Positions 17,091-25,741 of a DNA stretch of 64,000 nucleotides are shown here, in pieces. The position numbers and the translations under genes were made by a program. The notes beneath the pieces are model-generated. The model did not search any database and was not told where the DNA came from. It saw nothing but the letters and a program-made list of their open reading frames with translations. The stretch lies in contig NZ_JAKGSD010000014.1 of assembly GCF_021654135.1 (NCBI RefSeq), forward strand, positions 99,980 through 163,979, given 5' to 3'. The number at the start of each line of letters is the position of its first letter. The first letter of the stretch is position 1. Source of the DNA: Amycolatopsis tucumanensis. GTDB taxonomy: Bacteria; Actinomycetota; Actinomycetes; Mycobacteriales; Pseudonocardiaceae.

Positions 17091-18650
17091 GTGGGTGCGC
17101 AAGGATCGCTGGCCCGCCAGCTGCTGGGCTGGCAGCTGATCATCGTGTTCGCCCTGCTCGCGTGCGTGTTCGGCTACTCCGCCGTGCAGTCCGACCGGAC
17201 GTTCACCGACACGCAGGGACGCAAGCTGCTCGCCGTCGCCGAGCAGGTCGCGGCGACCGCCGGGGTGCGGGCGAGCCTGGCCGATCCGATCCGGCGGGAC
17301 GCGCTGCCCGCCTTCGCCGAGTCCGCGCGGACCCTCTCCGGTGCGGACTCGGTGATCATCGCCGCGCCCGACGGGATCGTGCTCACCTCCCCCGACCCGA
17401 ACCAGCTGCGCACGGAGCTGCCGCTGGGCGCGAGCACCGTGCTGCAGGGGCGTGCCTGGGTCGGCGAGATCTCCGGGCAGCTGGTGGCGCACGTGCCGGT
17501 GATCGGGGACGCCGGGCAGATCGTCGGGATCGTCGCGGCAGGCACCGAGACGCCTGGTTTCTTCGAGGGCGTGGCGAACTCGCCCGGCGCGGCGCTGACG
17601 ATGCTGGGCATCGCGACCGTGGTCGGGGTCGCCGGGTCGCTGCTGCTCACCTGGCGCGTGAAGCGGCAGACGCTGGGCATGGAGCCGCGGGAGATCACCG
17701 CGCTGGCCGAGCACCGGGAAGCGCTGCTGCACGGCATCAAGGAGGGCGTGCTCGGCCTGGACTCCCAGCACCGGGTGACGCTCGTCAACGACCAGGCCCG
17801 CGACCTGCTGGCGCTGCCCGCGGACTGCGTCGGGCGGCCGGTCGAGGAGCTCGGGCTCAACGAGCGGCTCACCGACGTGCTCACCGGACGCGCGCACGGC
17901 GTCGACCAGATCGGCCTGCGAGCGGGGCGGGTGCTGGCGCTCAACCGGATGCCGATCGCGCGCGGCGCCGTCGTGACGCTGCGGGACCGCACCGAGCTGG
18001 CCGCGCTGCGCGAGGAGCTGGAGGCCACGTCGCGGGCCACGGACACGCTGCGGGCGCAGGCCCACGAGTTCAGCAACCGCCTGCACACCATCGCCGGGCT
18101 GATCGAGCTGGGCGAGTACGACGAGGTGCGGCACTACGTCGACCTGGTCAGCGAGGCCCAGACGAAGTGGCAGGAGGAGGTCACCGCGCACATCGCCGAC
18201 TCGGCGGTCGCGGCGCTGCTCATCGCGAAGGCCAGCCTGGCCGCCGAGCGGGGCGTCGGCCTGCGGCTCGCGCCCGGGACCGGTCTGGACGATGTGGACG
18301 ACCGGTTGTCGGCGGACCTGGTGACCGTGGTCGGCAACCTCGTCGACAACGCCCTGGACGCGCTGGCCGGCCGGGACGGCGACTGGATCGAGGTGGAGAT
18401 CCGGCAGGACGCGGACGCGGTTTCGGTGGTGGTGCGGGACTCCGGGCCGGGGGTGGCGCCGGAGATCGCGACCGAGGTGTTCACCCACGGGTTCACCACG
18501 AAGGCCGCCGAGCACGGCGGCAGGCGCGGGCTCGGGCTGGCGCTGACGCGGCAGACCTGCCTGCGCCGCGGCGGCTCGGTGGCCGTGCACAACGCCGACG
18601 GCGCGGTGTTCACCGCCGTCCTGCCGACGCGAGCGGAGGTGTCCCGGTGA
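17091..18650 (+). CDS. Sensor histidine kinase of the CitA/DcuS family
   Basis: This 519-residue membrane kinase has transmembrane helix 1 at ~11-32, an extracytoplasmic PAS/DCD-type sensor at ~33-165, helix 2 at ~168-188, and a cytoplasmic PAS at ~205-300. The phosphorylation site is in the CitA-type motif QAHEFSNRLHTIAGL (phospho-acceptor His325). The ATPase domain has N box NLVDNALDAL (Asn420), G1 DSGPGV and GRRGLGLAL. Members of this family sense external C4 or tricarboxylates, which agrees with the divergent tctCBA operon. The start is uncertain between GTG 17091 (favoured, leaderless) and GTG 17082. The response regulator follows with a 1-nt overlap. Confidence 0.92.
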   Translation: MGAQGSLARQLLGWQLIIVFALLACVFGYSAVQSDRTFTDTQGRKLLAVAEQVAATAGVRASLADPIRRDALPAFAESARTLSGADSVIIAAPDGIVLTSPDPNQLRTELPLGASTVLQGRAWVGEISGQLVAHVPVIGDAGQIVGIVAAGTETPGFFEGVANSPGAALTMLGIATVVGVAGSLLLTWRVKRQTLGMEPREITALAEHREALLHGIKEGVLGLDSQHRVTLVNDQARDLLALPADCVGRPVEELGLNERLTDVLTGRAHGVDQIGLRAGRVLALNRMPIARGAVVTLRDRTELAALREELEATSRATDTLRAQAHEFSNRLHTIAGLIELGEYDEVRHYVDLVSEAQTKWQEEVTAHIADSAVAALLIAKASLAAERGVGLRLAPGTGLDDVDDRLSADLVTVVGNLVDNALDALAGRDGDWIEVEIRQDADAVSVVVRDSGPGVAPEIATEVFTHGFTTKAAEHGGRRGLGLALTRQTCLRRGGSVAVHNADGAVFTAVLPTRAEVSR

Positions 18651-19324
18651 TGCGGGTTCTGGTGGTGGACGACGACTTCATGGTCGCGAAGGTCCACAGT
18701 GGATACGTGTCCCGCGCGCCGGGGTTCACCGTCGCCGGGGTGGCGCACACCGGGGCCGAGGCGCTGCGTGCGGCGCGGGAGCTGCACCCGGACCTGGTGC
18801 TGCTGGACATCTACCTGCCCGACGTGGACGGCCTGTCGGTGCTGCGGCAGCTGCGGGCGGACCCGGCGACGCAGGACATCGACGTCCTGATCATCACGGC
18901 CGCGCGGGACGTGGAGACCGTGCGGGGCGCCCTGCGTGGTGGCGCGCTGCACTACCTGATCAAGCCGTTCCCGTCGTCGGCGCTGCAGGCGCAGCTGGAG
19001 GAGTTCGCGACGCTGCGGCGGAAACTGCACCGGCTGGCGCAGCGCAGCACGGCCGGGCAGGAGGACGTGGACGCGGTCTTCGGGGCCCGTACGCCGAAAG
19101 CGCTGCCGAAGGGGCTGACCGAGCAGACGGCCGAGCTGGTGCGGCAGGCTCTGCAGGCCCACCCGGACGGGCTGTCGGCGAGCGAGTGCGCCGGGGTGAC
19201 GGACCTGTCGAGGCCGAGCGCGCGGCGGTACCTGGAGCACTTCGTGGCCGCCGGACGGGCCGAGGTACGGCTGCGCTACGGCGGCACCGGGCGGCCGGAG
19301 CGGCAGTACCACTGGCGCGGTTGA
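18650..19324 (+). CDS. Response regulator of the CitB/DcuR family
   Basis: This 224-residue regulator has a receiver domain at 1-~120 with acidic pair Asp7-Asp8, phospho-acceptor Asp53 (LVLLDIYLPD) and the conserved Lys in LIKPF. The C-terminal part (~150-224) carries a winged helix-turn-helix (LSASECAGVTDLSRPSARRYLEHFVAAG) of the CitB type. ATG 18650 overlaps the kinase stop (TGATG), with GGAGG ~10 nt upstream. It probably activates tctCBA when a carboxylate is sensed, possibly through the tandem repeat at 17035-17052. That link rests on position and family. Confidence 0.92.
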   Translation: MRVLVVDDDFMVAKVHSGYVSRAPGFTVAGVAHTGAEALRAARELHPDLVLLDIYLPDVDGLSVLRQLRADPATQDIDVLIITAARDVETVRGALRGGALHYLIKPFPSSALQAQLEEFATLRRKLHRLAQRSTAGQEDVDAVFGARTPKALPKGLTEQTAELVRQALQAHPDGLSASECAGVTDLSRPSARRYLEHFVAAGRAEVRLRYGGTGRPERQYHWRG

Positions 19325-19543
19325 GGTCCAGGTCACCCGCCACGCGGGCGGGCCGCCTGGAGACGCAGACCGGTACCGCGGTTGAGCCCCCGCCTGCTCG
19401 GCCGCGCCGTTCCGGTGCGGCAGCACCACCCGCGCGGCCAACCCCCACCCGCCTGCTCAACCACAACACACCCCCACGACCGCCCACCCACCACACCGCG
19501 ACCGGCCGGGGCGGCGCTCCCACTGGCGTGGCCCATCGCGCGC

Positions 19544-19549
19544 TAGGGT
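19544..19549 (+). promoter_or_regulatory. -10 box of a probable leaderless G3E GTPase transcript
   Basis: TAGGGT ends 8 nt before GTG 19558 and no ribosome site is present, the arrangement expected for a leaderless actinomycete mRNA. Confidence 0.5.
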
Positions 19550-19557
19550 GTCGCGCG

Positions 19558-20559
19558 GTGAGCACTTCCGAGGCGATTCCCGTGGTCCTGGTCGCCGGTT
19601 ACCTGGGCTCGGGCAAGACGACACTGGTCAACCACCTCCTGACGCACGCCCGCGACCACCGCATCGGCGTGATCGTCAACGACTTCGGCCGCGTCAACGT
19701 GGACGCGCTGGCCGTCGCCGGGCAGGTCGACGCCATGCTGCCGATGGGCAACGGCTGCCTGTGCTGCGCGGTCGACACCGCGGGCCTGGACCGGATGCTG
19801 GAGCGGCTCGCCGAGCCGGAGCTGGGCATCGACGCGATCGTCATCGAGGCCAGCGGCCTCGCCGAACCGCGCGACCTGGTGCGGATGCTGCTGTCCAGCG
19901 AGAACCCGCGCGTCGCCTACGGCGGGCTCGTCGAGGTGGTCGACGCGGTCGAGTTCGAGGCCAACCGGGTGCGCCACCCCGAGCTGGACGAGCACCTGCG
20001 CTTCGCCGACCTGGTGGTGCTGAACAAGACCGACCGGCGCGACGATCCCGGCCTGGTCGAGCTGGTGCGCAAGGTGAGCGAGGGCCGCCCGGTGGTGCGG
20101 TCCGCGTTCGGCGCGATCGACCCCGGTCTGCTGTTCGACGCGCGGGAGCGAAAGCCGGTGGCGCGGCAGCTGTCGTTCGACGACCTGCGGCACTCCGACA
20201 GCGAGGTCCACGAGCACCTGCACGACGCCTACCGCAGCGTCGAGTTCTCGTCCGACACGCCGCTCCACCCGCGGCACCTGCTGGCGTTCCTGACCGAGCG
20301 GCCGGCCGGGCTGTACCGGATGAAGGGGCCGGTGCGGTTCGCCGTGCCCGGCTACGACGACCGGTTCCTGCTGCAGACCGTCGGCCCGTACCTGCGGTTC
20401 CACCGGTCGCCGTGGGGTGCGGAGGCCCCGGCGACGCGGCTGGTGCTGATCGGGACCGGTCTCGACGAGGACGACCTGCTGGCGCGGCTGGCGGCCTGCG
20501 CGGAACCGGCGGAGCTGCCGGAACGGGCGATCCTGCCGCTGCTCAAGTACTGCGAATAG
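19558..20559 (+). CDS. G3E-family GTPase (CobW/YjiA, COG0523 metallochaperone)
   Basis: This 333-residue protein has Walker A GYLGSGKTT (13-22), the metal-binding motif GNGCLCC (64-70), a DxxVIEASGLAEP switch region, guanine-specifying NKTD, and a C-terminal CobW domain (GLYRMKGPVRFA). COG0523 proteins are GTP-dependent metal chaperones, most often for zinc under limitation. Whether this one serves zinc, cobalt or another metal cannot be read here, and no Zur-type palindrome is obvious upstream. It is monocistronic; the next gene begins 65 nt later with its own ribosome site. Confidence 0.9.
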   Translation: MSTSEAIPVVLVAGYLGSGKTTLVNHLLTHARDHRIGVIVNDFGRVNVDALAVAGQVDAMLPMGNGCLCCAVDTAGLDRMLERLAEPELGIDAIVIEASGLAEPRDLVRMLLSSENPRVAYGGLVEVVDAVEFEANRVRHPELDEHLRFADLVVLNKTDRRDDPGLVELVRKVSEGRPVVRSAFGAIDPGLLFDARERKPVARQLSFDDLRHSDSEVHEHLHDAYRSVEFSSDTPLHPRHLLAFLTERPAGLYRMKGPVRFAVPGYDDRFLLQTVGPYLRFHRSPWGAEAPATRLVLIGTGLDEDDLLARLAACAEPAELPERAILPLLKYCE

Positions 20560-20624
20560 CGACGCAGGTAACCCCACACCGCCGGGGCGCGATAGGCGAA
20601 GCAACCCGGCAAGGAGTGGTTCCC

Positions 20625-20831
20625 ATGCGCGCATCCGCCATCCGGTGGTTCTGGCTGCTCGTGGCGCTCGCGTTCGCGGGCACCGCCGCCGCCGAGGTCT
20701 ACCTGGCCGTCACCATGGGCGCGGCCTGGGCGTGGGTGCTGGCCGGGCTGCTCGTGCTCGCCTCCGCGGCCTGCGTCGCGGCGGCCCTCCGGCGGGACCG
20801 CGTCAGCCGACCGAGGGACCCGGGAATCTGA
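20625..20831 (+). CDS. Small two-helix membrane protein
   Basis: This 68-residue protein has two transmembrane helices (FWLLVALAFAGTAAAEVYLAV and AWAWVLAGLLVLASAACVAAAL), a basic N-terminus and a charged C-terminal tail. AAGGAG sits 8 nt before ATG 20625, strong support for translation. No family recognised. It lies between the GTPase and the ANTAR regulator. Confidence 0.65.
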   Translation: MRASAIRWFWLLVALAFAGTAAAEVYLAVTMGAAWAWVLAGLLVLASAACVAAALRRDRVSRPRDPGI

Positions 20832-20866
20832 AACGCGGGGGCAGCCCCTGTCGCCGCCCCAGCCCC

Positions 20867-21598
20867 ATGGATAAGACTGTCCAGGTGACGGACGAACTCA
20901 TCAAGCCGGCCGACCTCGAGCTCGCGGACGCGCTCAGCGCGGTCGTGCGCACGCTCGAACCGGAGCCGGACGTCGAGCAGACGGTCGCGAACATCGTGCA
21001 GGCCGTCGCGGCGACGGTCCCGGGCACCGAGGACGCCGGCGTCTCCCTGCTGGAGTCGGGCAGCCTGAAGTCCGTCGCACCGTCCAGCGAGCGGGTCGCG
21101 CGCCTCGACGAGCTGCAGCACAAGCTGGGCGAGGGCCCCTGCGTGGACGCGGTGTACACCGACATCGTGTACCGCACCGCCGACATCGCCGCCGACGAGC
21201 GCTGGCCCAAGTTCGGCTACGCCGCCGCCGAGCTGGGGATCAACTCGATGCTCGCGGTGCGCCTGTTCACCGGCAAGACGCTGCTCGGCGCGCTCAACCT
21301 GTTCTCCACCCAGCGGGACGCGTTCGACGAATCCGCCGAGCACGTGTGCGGCCTGTTCGCCGCGCACGCGGCCGTCGCGCTGGCCGGGTCGCGGGCCCAG
21401 GCGCAGCTGCGCAGCGCGCTGGAGTCGCGCGACGTCATCTCGATGGCCAAGGGCATCCTGATGGAACGCCACCAGGTGACCGACGACCAGGCGTTCGACC
21501 TGCTGGTGCGCGCCTCGCAGAACACGAACCGGAAGCTGCACGAGGTCGCGCGCTGGCTGGTGACCGGCACGAACAACGCGATCAACGAGAACAACTAG
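20867..21598 (+). CDS. GAF-ANTAR domain RNA-binding regulator
   Basis: This 243-residue protein has a GAF sensor domain (~35-175, LGEGPCVDAVYTDIVYRTADIAADERWPKF) and a C-terminal ANTAR helix bundle (~180-240: LRSALESRDVISMAKGILMERHQVTDDQAFDLLVRASQNTNRKL). ANTAR proteins bind paired RNA hairpins and prevent transcription termination. The A/G-rich signature MAKGILMER is intact. The small-molecule signal for the GAF domain is unknown. Start chosen at ATG 20867; there is no good ribosome site, and GTG 20885 is an alternative. Confidence 0.88.
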   Translation: MDKTVQVTDELIKPADLELADALSAVVRTLEPEPDVEQTVANIVQAVAATVPGTEDAGVSLLESGSLKSVAPSSERVARLDELQHKLGEGPCVDAVYTDIVYRTADIAADERWPKFGYAAAELGINSMLAVRLFTGKTLLGALNLFSTQRDAFDESAEHVCGLFAAHAAVALAGSRAQAQLRSALESRDVISMAKGILMERHQVTDDQAFDLLVRASQNTNRKLHEVARWLVTGTNNAINENN

Positions 21599-21648
21599 CC
21601 GATCGAGCCGCCGGGGCCGGCGCGCTGGTGGTGCTCCGGGCGGCAGCG

Positions 21649-22419
21649 CTAGTCGAACGAGCCACCCCGCCCGGCGCCCGCCGCGAAGCGTTGTGCTCCC
21701 CGCACCGCGTCGGCGGCCAGTGAGGTCAGGCCGTGCCGCCATTCGTTCGCCATCGCGGCCTGCTCGTCCATGCCATCCTGCTCCAGCAGTGACAGCCGGT
21801 CCTCGCGGAGGCACGTCTGCGGGAAACCGGCTATCGCCGCCGCGAGTTCCTCCGCCGCGGCGCGTTCGGTGCCCGCCGGGACGACCCGGTTCGCCAGGCC
21901 CATCCGCAGCGCCTCCTCCGCGGGCACCGGGCGACCGGTCAGCACCAGGTCCATCGCCTGGCTGACCCCGATCAGCCGCGGCAGCCGCACGGTGCCGCCG
22001 TCGATCAGCGGCACTCCCCAGCGCCGGCAGAACACCCCGAACACCGCGTCCTCGGCCGCGACCCGCAGATCGCACCACAGCGCGAGTTCCAGCCCGCCCG
22101 CGACGGCGTGCCCGGCGATCGCGGCGATCACCGGCTTGCCCAGCCGCAGCCGCGTCGGTCCCATCGGGCCGGGGCCGTCCTCGCCCAGCCGGTTGCCGCG
22201 CTCGGTGCCGATCGCCTTGAGGTCGGCGCCCGCGCAGAACGTGCCGCCCTCGCCCCACAGCACGGCGACCGCGGCGGAGTCGTCGGCGTCGAACGCCTCG
22301 AAAGCCTCCAGCAGCGCCTGCGCGGTCGGGCCGTCGACGGCGTTGCGCGCGTGCGGGCGCGACAGGATCACGGTGCAGACGGGGCCGCTGCGCTCGACCC
22401 GGACGGCAGGTTCGACCAT
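21649..22419 (-). CDS. Enoyl-CoA hydratase/isomerase family protein
   Basis: This 256-residue crotonase has the oxyanion-hole segments GTFCAGADLKAI and GHAVAGGLELALWCDLRVA. The first catalytic Glu is present (GGLEL). The second position reads Asp (PLIDGGTVRLPRLIG), which is frequent in mycobacterial EchA-type paralogues and can change the chemistry from hydration to isomerisation or other reactions. No partner beta-oxidation genes are adjacent, so the substrate is not deducible. Confidence 0.88.
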   Translation of the reverse strand: MVEPAVRVERSGPVCTVILSRPHARNAVDGPTAQALLEAFEAFDADDSAAVAVLWGEGGTFCAGADLKAIGTERGNRLGEDGPGPMGPTRLRLGKPVIAAIAGHAVAGGLELALWCDLRVAAEDAVFGVFCRRWGVPLIDGGTVRLPRLIGVSQAMDLVLTGRPVPAEEALRMGLANRVVPAGTERAAAEELAAAIAGFPQTCLREDRLSLLEQDGMDEQAAMANEWRHGLTSLAADAVRGAQRFAAGAGRGGSFD

Positions 22420-22454
22420 GCCGCCACGCTGTCACAACACCCCGGAGTTGTCAC

Positions 22455-22709
22455 TCAGCCGAGCGTCACGCGCGCCAACCGGTCGCCGCGGGCCAAGCGC
22501 AGGCCGACCGCGACGACGACGATCACCATGCCAGCGCCACCCACCCCGCACAGCGGCACGTGCCGCAGGAAGCGGCCGCTCGCCGGGGTCAGCCGCTGGA
22601 ACGCGGTCAGCAAGCACGCGTGCACCGCGACGATGAACAACATCCGGCACCGCGTGAACACAGGATTCCTGGCGTGGAGCACCCGGCGCAGCGCCCGCCA
22701 AACTGCCAT
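22455..22709 (-). CDS. Small membrane protein, hypothetical
   Basis: This is an 84-residue frame with a basic N-terminus (MAVWRALRRVLHAR) and two hydrophobic segments (CRMLFIVAVHACLLTAF; LCGVGGAGMVIVVVAVGLRLA). The ribosome site is weak and the frame is open far upstream, so the start is a guess. It fills the gap between the crotonase and the regulator. No family recognised. Confidence 0.4.
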   Translation of the reverse strand: MAVWRALRRVLHARNPVFTRCRMLFIVAVHACLLTAFQRLTPASGRFLRHVPLCGVGGAGMVIVVVAVGLRLARGDRLARVTLG

Positions 22710-22774
22710 GACCGACAGGACACCACGCCGAATCACCGGGTGGTTCGTCACCGGCGGGGCGCCGGCTCGAGTGC

Positions 22775-23464
22775 TCAGGACCTGGCGCGCAGTTCCACGC
22801 AGCACTCCCCCGCGCGTGGTTCCAAAGCCGCCTCCACGCTCGTCGCGTCGAGGCCGTCCAGCAGGCCGCCGAGGAAGGACTGGTTGATGCCGCACACCAC
22901 GGCCGGCTCGCGCGCGGCCAGCGGGTGGAACGGGCAGTTGCGCAGCCGCACGCAGACCGGGGACTCGCGGCTGGGTTCGAAACCGTGCCGTTCCACGACT
23001 TCCGCGGCGACGGTCAGCGCCCGCTCGGCGCCGAGGCGGCCCGGCCGCGTCCGCTCGCGCTCGGCGGTCCCGACCGCGCGGCCCCGCTCACGGGCGACGC
23101 GAAGCGCGGCGTCGCGGGCGGTCTCGTGTTCGCCTTCGTCCAGCACCGCGCCGAGGAGGATGTCCGCGAGCAGGTCGTGGTGGCGGGGTGGGATGCTGAC
23201 CCGCACCTCCTCGCCGGAGGGCTCGTAGACCTTGGGGGTGCGGCCCGCGCCCCGGCGCTCGCCGACGAACTCGTAGCGCGCCCGCAGCAACCCGGCCGCC
23301 ACGAGCTTGTCGAGGTGGAACGCGGCGAGCTTGCGCGAGATGCCGGCGGACGCGGCGGCCTCGTCCCGCGTGACCGGGCGCCGGGCCTGGCGGATGAAGG
23401 CGTACATGCTGCGCCGCAGCTCGTCGTCGAGCGCGGCCAGCGCCCGGATCGGCCCCTCGCTCAT
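22775..23464 (-). CDS. ArsR-like transcriptional regulator with SufR-type cysteines
   Basis: This 229-residue protein has an N-terminal winged helix-turn-helix (~28-65, VTRDEAAASAGISRKLAAFHLDKLVAAGLL) and a C-terminal sensor domain. Cys171, Cys177 (RNCPFHPLA), Cys191 (VVCGIN) and Cys221-Cys222 lie in a spacing (177-191-221) close to the iron-sulfur ligands of SufR, so an Fe-S cluster sensor is likely. The usual SufR neighbours (suf genes) are absent. Instead it faces the DUF2231-folE pair across a perfect 14-bp palindrome, which suggests it controls them and itself. Confidence 0.82.
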   Translation of the reverse strand: MSEGPIRALAALDDELRRSMYAFIRQARRPVTRDEAAASAGISRKLAAFHLDKLVAAGLLRARYEFVGERRGAGRTPKVYEPSGEEVRVSIPPRHHDLLADILLGAVLDEGEHETARDAALRVARERGRAVGTAERERTRPGRLGAERALTVAAEVVERHGFEPSRESPVCVRLRNCPFHPLAAREPAVVCGINQSFLGGLLDGLDATSVEAALEPRAGECCVELRARS

Positions 23465-23491
23465 CGGATCACGATATCACCCAATCTCACA

Positions 23492-23505
23492 TGCGCAATT
23501 GCGCA
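23492..23505. promoter_or_regulatory. Perfect 14-bp palindrome, candidate operator
   Basis: TGCGCAATTGCGCA is fully self-complementary. It lies between the divergent ArsR-like gene and the DUF2231 gene, with TTGACG (23509-23514), a likely -35 for the latter, starting 4 nt after its right end. Confidence 0.65.
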
Positions 23506-23570
23506 CTCTTGACGTTCCGGAGCGATAAGACCAAACTTCATTGGCGAAAACCGAGTAGCCGGAGGTCGTC

Positions 23571-24095
23571 ATGGCAGACGCGAAACGGCCGGCGAGCGCC
23601 GTGCTCGCCGGGCCCTACGGTCACCCGTTCCACCCGATCCTGGTGACGGTGCCGATCGGGGCGTGGGTGAGCAGCCTGGTGTTCGACATCGGGTCCCGGA
23701 TCGTCGCCGGGCCGGGGTTCCTGACGCGCGGATCGGTCTGGCTCATCGCCATCGGGGTCATCGGCGCGGTGCTGGCCGCGGCCACCGGCGCGCTCGACCT
23801 GATGGCGGTGCCGCGCGGCACCCGGGCCTTCCGGACCGGGCTCACGCACATGGGGCTCAACCTCACCGTCACCGGCGCGTTCGTCGCCGGTTTCTTCTGG
23901 CGTCAGGGCGAGCTCGACGGGCGGGTCGGCATCGGCCCGCTGGTGCTGTCCGCGGCCGCGCTCGCCGCCTTGGCGGTGTCCGGCTACCTCGGCGGCAAGC
24001 TCGCCTACCGCTTCGGCGTCCGCGTCGCCGCCGAGGACGTGCAGGCCGAGGGGTACCGCTCGCCGCCGGCCCACCGCACCCGCCCAGCCCACTGA
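23571..24095 (+). CDS. DUF2231 integral membrane protein
   Basis: This 174-residue protein has four transmembrane helices and the DUF2231 start motif GHPFHPILVTVPIGAWVSS, whose paired histidines in a membrane segment are thought to bind haem or metal in this family. A further conserved His sits in GLTHMGLN. The family is often next to redox or iron-related genes. Here it is followed after 23 nt by folE and probably shares its mRNA and the Fe-S-type regulator upstream. Confidence 0.85.
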   Translation: MADAKRPASAVLAGPYGHPFHPILVTVPIGAWVSSLVFDIGSRIVAGPGFLTRGSVWLIAIGVIGAVLAAATGALDLMAVPRGTRAFRTGLTHMGLNLTVTGAFVAGFFWRQGELDGRVGIGPLVLSAAALAALAVSGYLGGKLAYRFGVRVAAEDVQAEGYRSPPAHRTRPAH

Positions 24096-24118
24096 CCCAC
24101 CCGATCGAAAGGCAGCAC

Positions 24119-24718
24119 GTGCAGTCCGAAACCGCCCTGCGAGTCGTCCACGAGCCCGCCGAGGGCGTGGACCTCGCCGCCGCCGAGCTCCACGCCGCCC
24201 AGTTCCTCGAAGCACTGGGGGTGTCGCTGGAGTCGGAAAGCCTCCGCGGGACGCCCGGCCGGATGGCCCGCGCCTACGCCGAGCTGTTCTCGCCGCGGCC
24301 GTTCGACCTGACCACGTTCCCCAACGACGAGGGGTACGACGAACTGGTGCTGGCGCGGGGAATCCCGGTGCGGTCGGTGTGCGAGCACCACCTGCTGCCG
24401 TTCGTCGGCGTCGCGCACGTCGGGTACCTGCCCGGCGAGCGCATCCTGGGATTGTCCAAACTGGCCCGCATCGTCGAGCACTTCGCGCGGCGCCCGCAGG
24501 TGCAGGAACGGCTCACCAAGCAGGTGGCGGACTGGCTCGCCGAACACGTCCACCCGAAGGGCGTCGGGGTGGTGATCGAGGCCGAGCACACCTGCATGAC
24601 GCTGCGGGGCGTGCAGGCCGCGGGTTCGAGCACCGTCACCTCGACGCTGCTCGGCACGCTGCGCGAAGACGCCCGGTCCCGCCAGGAGTTCTTCGCGCTG
24701 ACCGGCGTCAACCCCTGA
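24119..24718 (+). CDS. folE: GTP cyclohydrolase I
   Basis: This 199-residue FolE converts GTP to 7,8-dihydroneopterin triphosphate, the first step to folate, tetrahydrobiopterin and some deazapurines. The zinc and catalytic motif CEHHLLPF gives Cys88 and His91, with the third zinc ligand Cys159 in AEHTCMT. The substrate-binding segments GLSKLARIV and SSTVTSTLLG are also present. GTG 24119 follows AAAGG. It is not in a fol operon but behind a DUF2231 gene, so it may be a second, conditionally expressed copy rather than the housekeeping enzyme. Confidence 0.93.
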   Translation: MQSETALRVVHEPAEGVDLAAAELHAAQFLEALGVSLESESLRGTPGRMARAYAELFSPRPFDLTTFPNDEGYDELVLARGIPVRSVCEHHLLPFVGVAHVGYLPGERILGLSKLARIVEHFARRPQVQERLTKQVADWLAEHVHPKGVGVVIEAEHTCMTLRGVQAAGSSTVTSTLLGTLREDARSRQEFFALTGVNP

Positions 24719-24721
24719 CGC

Positions 24722-25603
24722 TCAGGCCAGGGCCTCGACCGCCTCGGCCAGGTCGCGCAGGTGCCGCGTCCCGTCGGGGAGGGCGAGGCCGTCCCAGCCG
24801 GGGCCGGCCACGAACAGCCGCGTGCCGGTCAGCTCGCCCGCCGGGACCTGACTGGCCAGCTCGGGCGTGTGCGCCCACACGACCGTCGCCGCCGGTTTGC
24901 GCACGGTCACGGTCGTGAGCAGCGACCGCGGCGGCACGCGCGCGCCGAGCGAGATGGTGCCGCGGCCGCGTTCGGCGAGCGCGTGCCGCAGGACCTCCAG
25001 CGGCAGCGAGTGCTGTTCGTCCGGCGCGCACGCCAGCAGCACTGAAGCCGAACCGGTGTTGCCCGGCGGGACCGCGTGCAGCGCGGCGATGATCCCGTCG
25101 GTGGCGAGGTGCTCGACCTCGACGGGCCCGCCCGGCTCGGCGCACCGCTCGCCCAGCTCCTGCAGGAACGGGACGAGCAGCTTCTGCCACGTGTCGACGG
25201 TGCCGTGCCGGTCGAGGAAGCCGACCACGATGCGGCGGAACGCGTCCGGGTCGAGCTTCTCGGCGGCTCCGCGCAGTGACCGCCGCCGACGGCTCGCCAC
25301 CCGGTCGGGCACCTGACCGGGTGGGGCGATCGGCGGCGCCGCACCCGCGCTCACGCTCGCGGCCGCGCTCGCCACCGGCACGCCCTGGCGCACCAGGTGC
25401 ACCACGCGCTCCAGCCGTCGCAGGTCGCCGACCGTGTACCGGCGGTGCCGCCCCGGTTCGCGGGAGCTCGGCCCCAGCCCGTGCCTGCGGTCCCAGCTGC
25501 GCAGTGTCGCGACCGCGACACCAAGCCTGCTCGCCACCGCGGCAGGGGTCAGCACCGCTTCGGGCGGTACCGCTTCGCGCGCGGCCTGCCCCGTGCGGCT
25601 CAT
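24722..25603 (-). CDS. MerR-family regulator with degenerate cobalamin-binding (CarH/LitR-like) domain
   Basis: This 293-residue protein has a MerR winged helix at ~18-80 (LTPAAVASRLGVAVATLRSWDRRHGL, then GRHRRYTVGDLRRL), a helical bundle and a Rossmann-like C-terminal domain, the layout of CarH/LitR light sensors that use adenosylcobalamin. Two cofactor features differ. The W-x9-EH motif reads Cys154-x9-Glu164-His165, with the capping Trp replaced by Cys. The ExHxxG loop keeps His198 (DEQHSLP) but has Pro instead of Gly. It ends 3 nt from the convergent folE stop. Cobalamin binding is therefore uncertain. Confidence 0.82.
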   Translation of the reverse strand: MSRTGQAAREAVPPEAVLTPAAVASRLGVAVATLRSWDRRHGLGPSSREPGRHRRYTVGDLRRLERVVHLVRQGVPVASAAASVSAGAAPPIAPPGQVPDRVASRRRRSLRGAAEKLDPDAFRRIVVGFLDRHGTVDTWQKLLVPFLQELGERCAEPGGPVEVEHLATDGIIAALHAVPPGNTGSASVLLACAPDEQHSLPLEVLRHALAERGRGTISLGARVPPRSLLTTVTVRKPAATVVWAHTPELASQVPAGELTGTRLFVAGPGWDGLALPDGTRHLRDLAEAVEALA

Positions 25604-25687
25604 CAGTTCACGCCTCCCGATGACTTCCGGTCACCGCCCACCCGGGCGGATCCATCATTCGATTGTGCAACATTCGCGCGTCCCTTG

Positions 25688-25700
25688 GTTGACGATCAAC
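25688..25700. promoter_or_regulatory. Short inverted repeat in the merR/tetR divergent region
   Basis: GTTGA-CGA-TCAAC lies ~85 bp from each of the two divergent starts. It could be an operator for the MerR-type protein. The rest of the 175-bp gap shows no other clear signal besides the TetR site at 25742. Confidence 0.4.
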
Positions 25701-25741
25701 TCGATAATCGGGCAGAAGGAGCGCACACAGACCAGGGTTAT

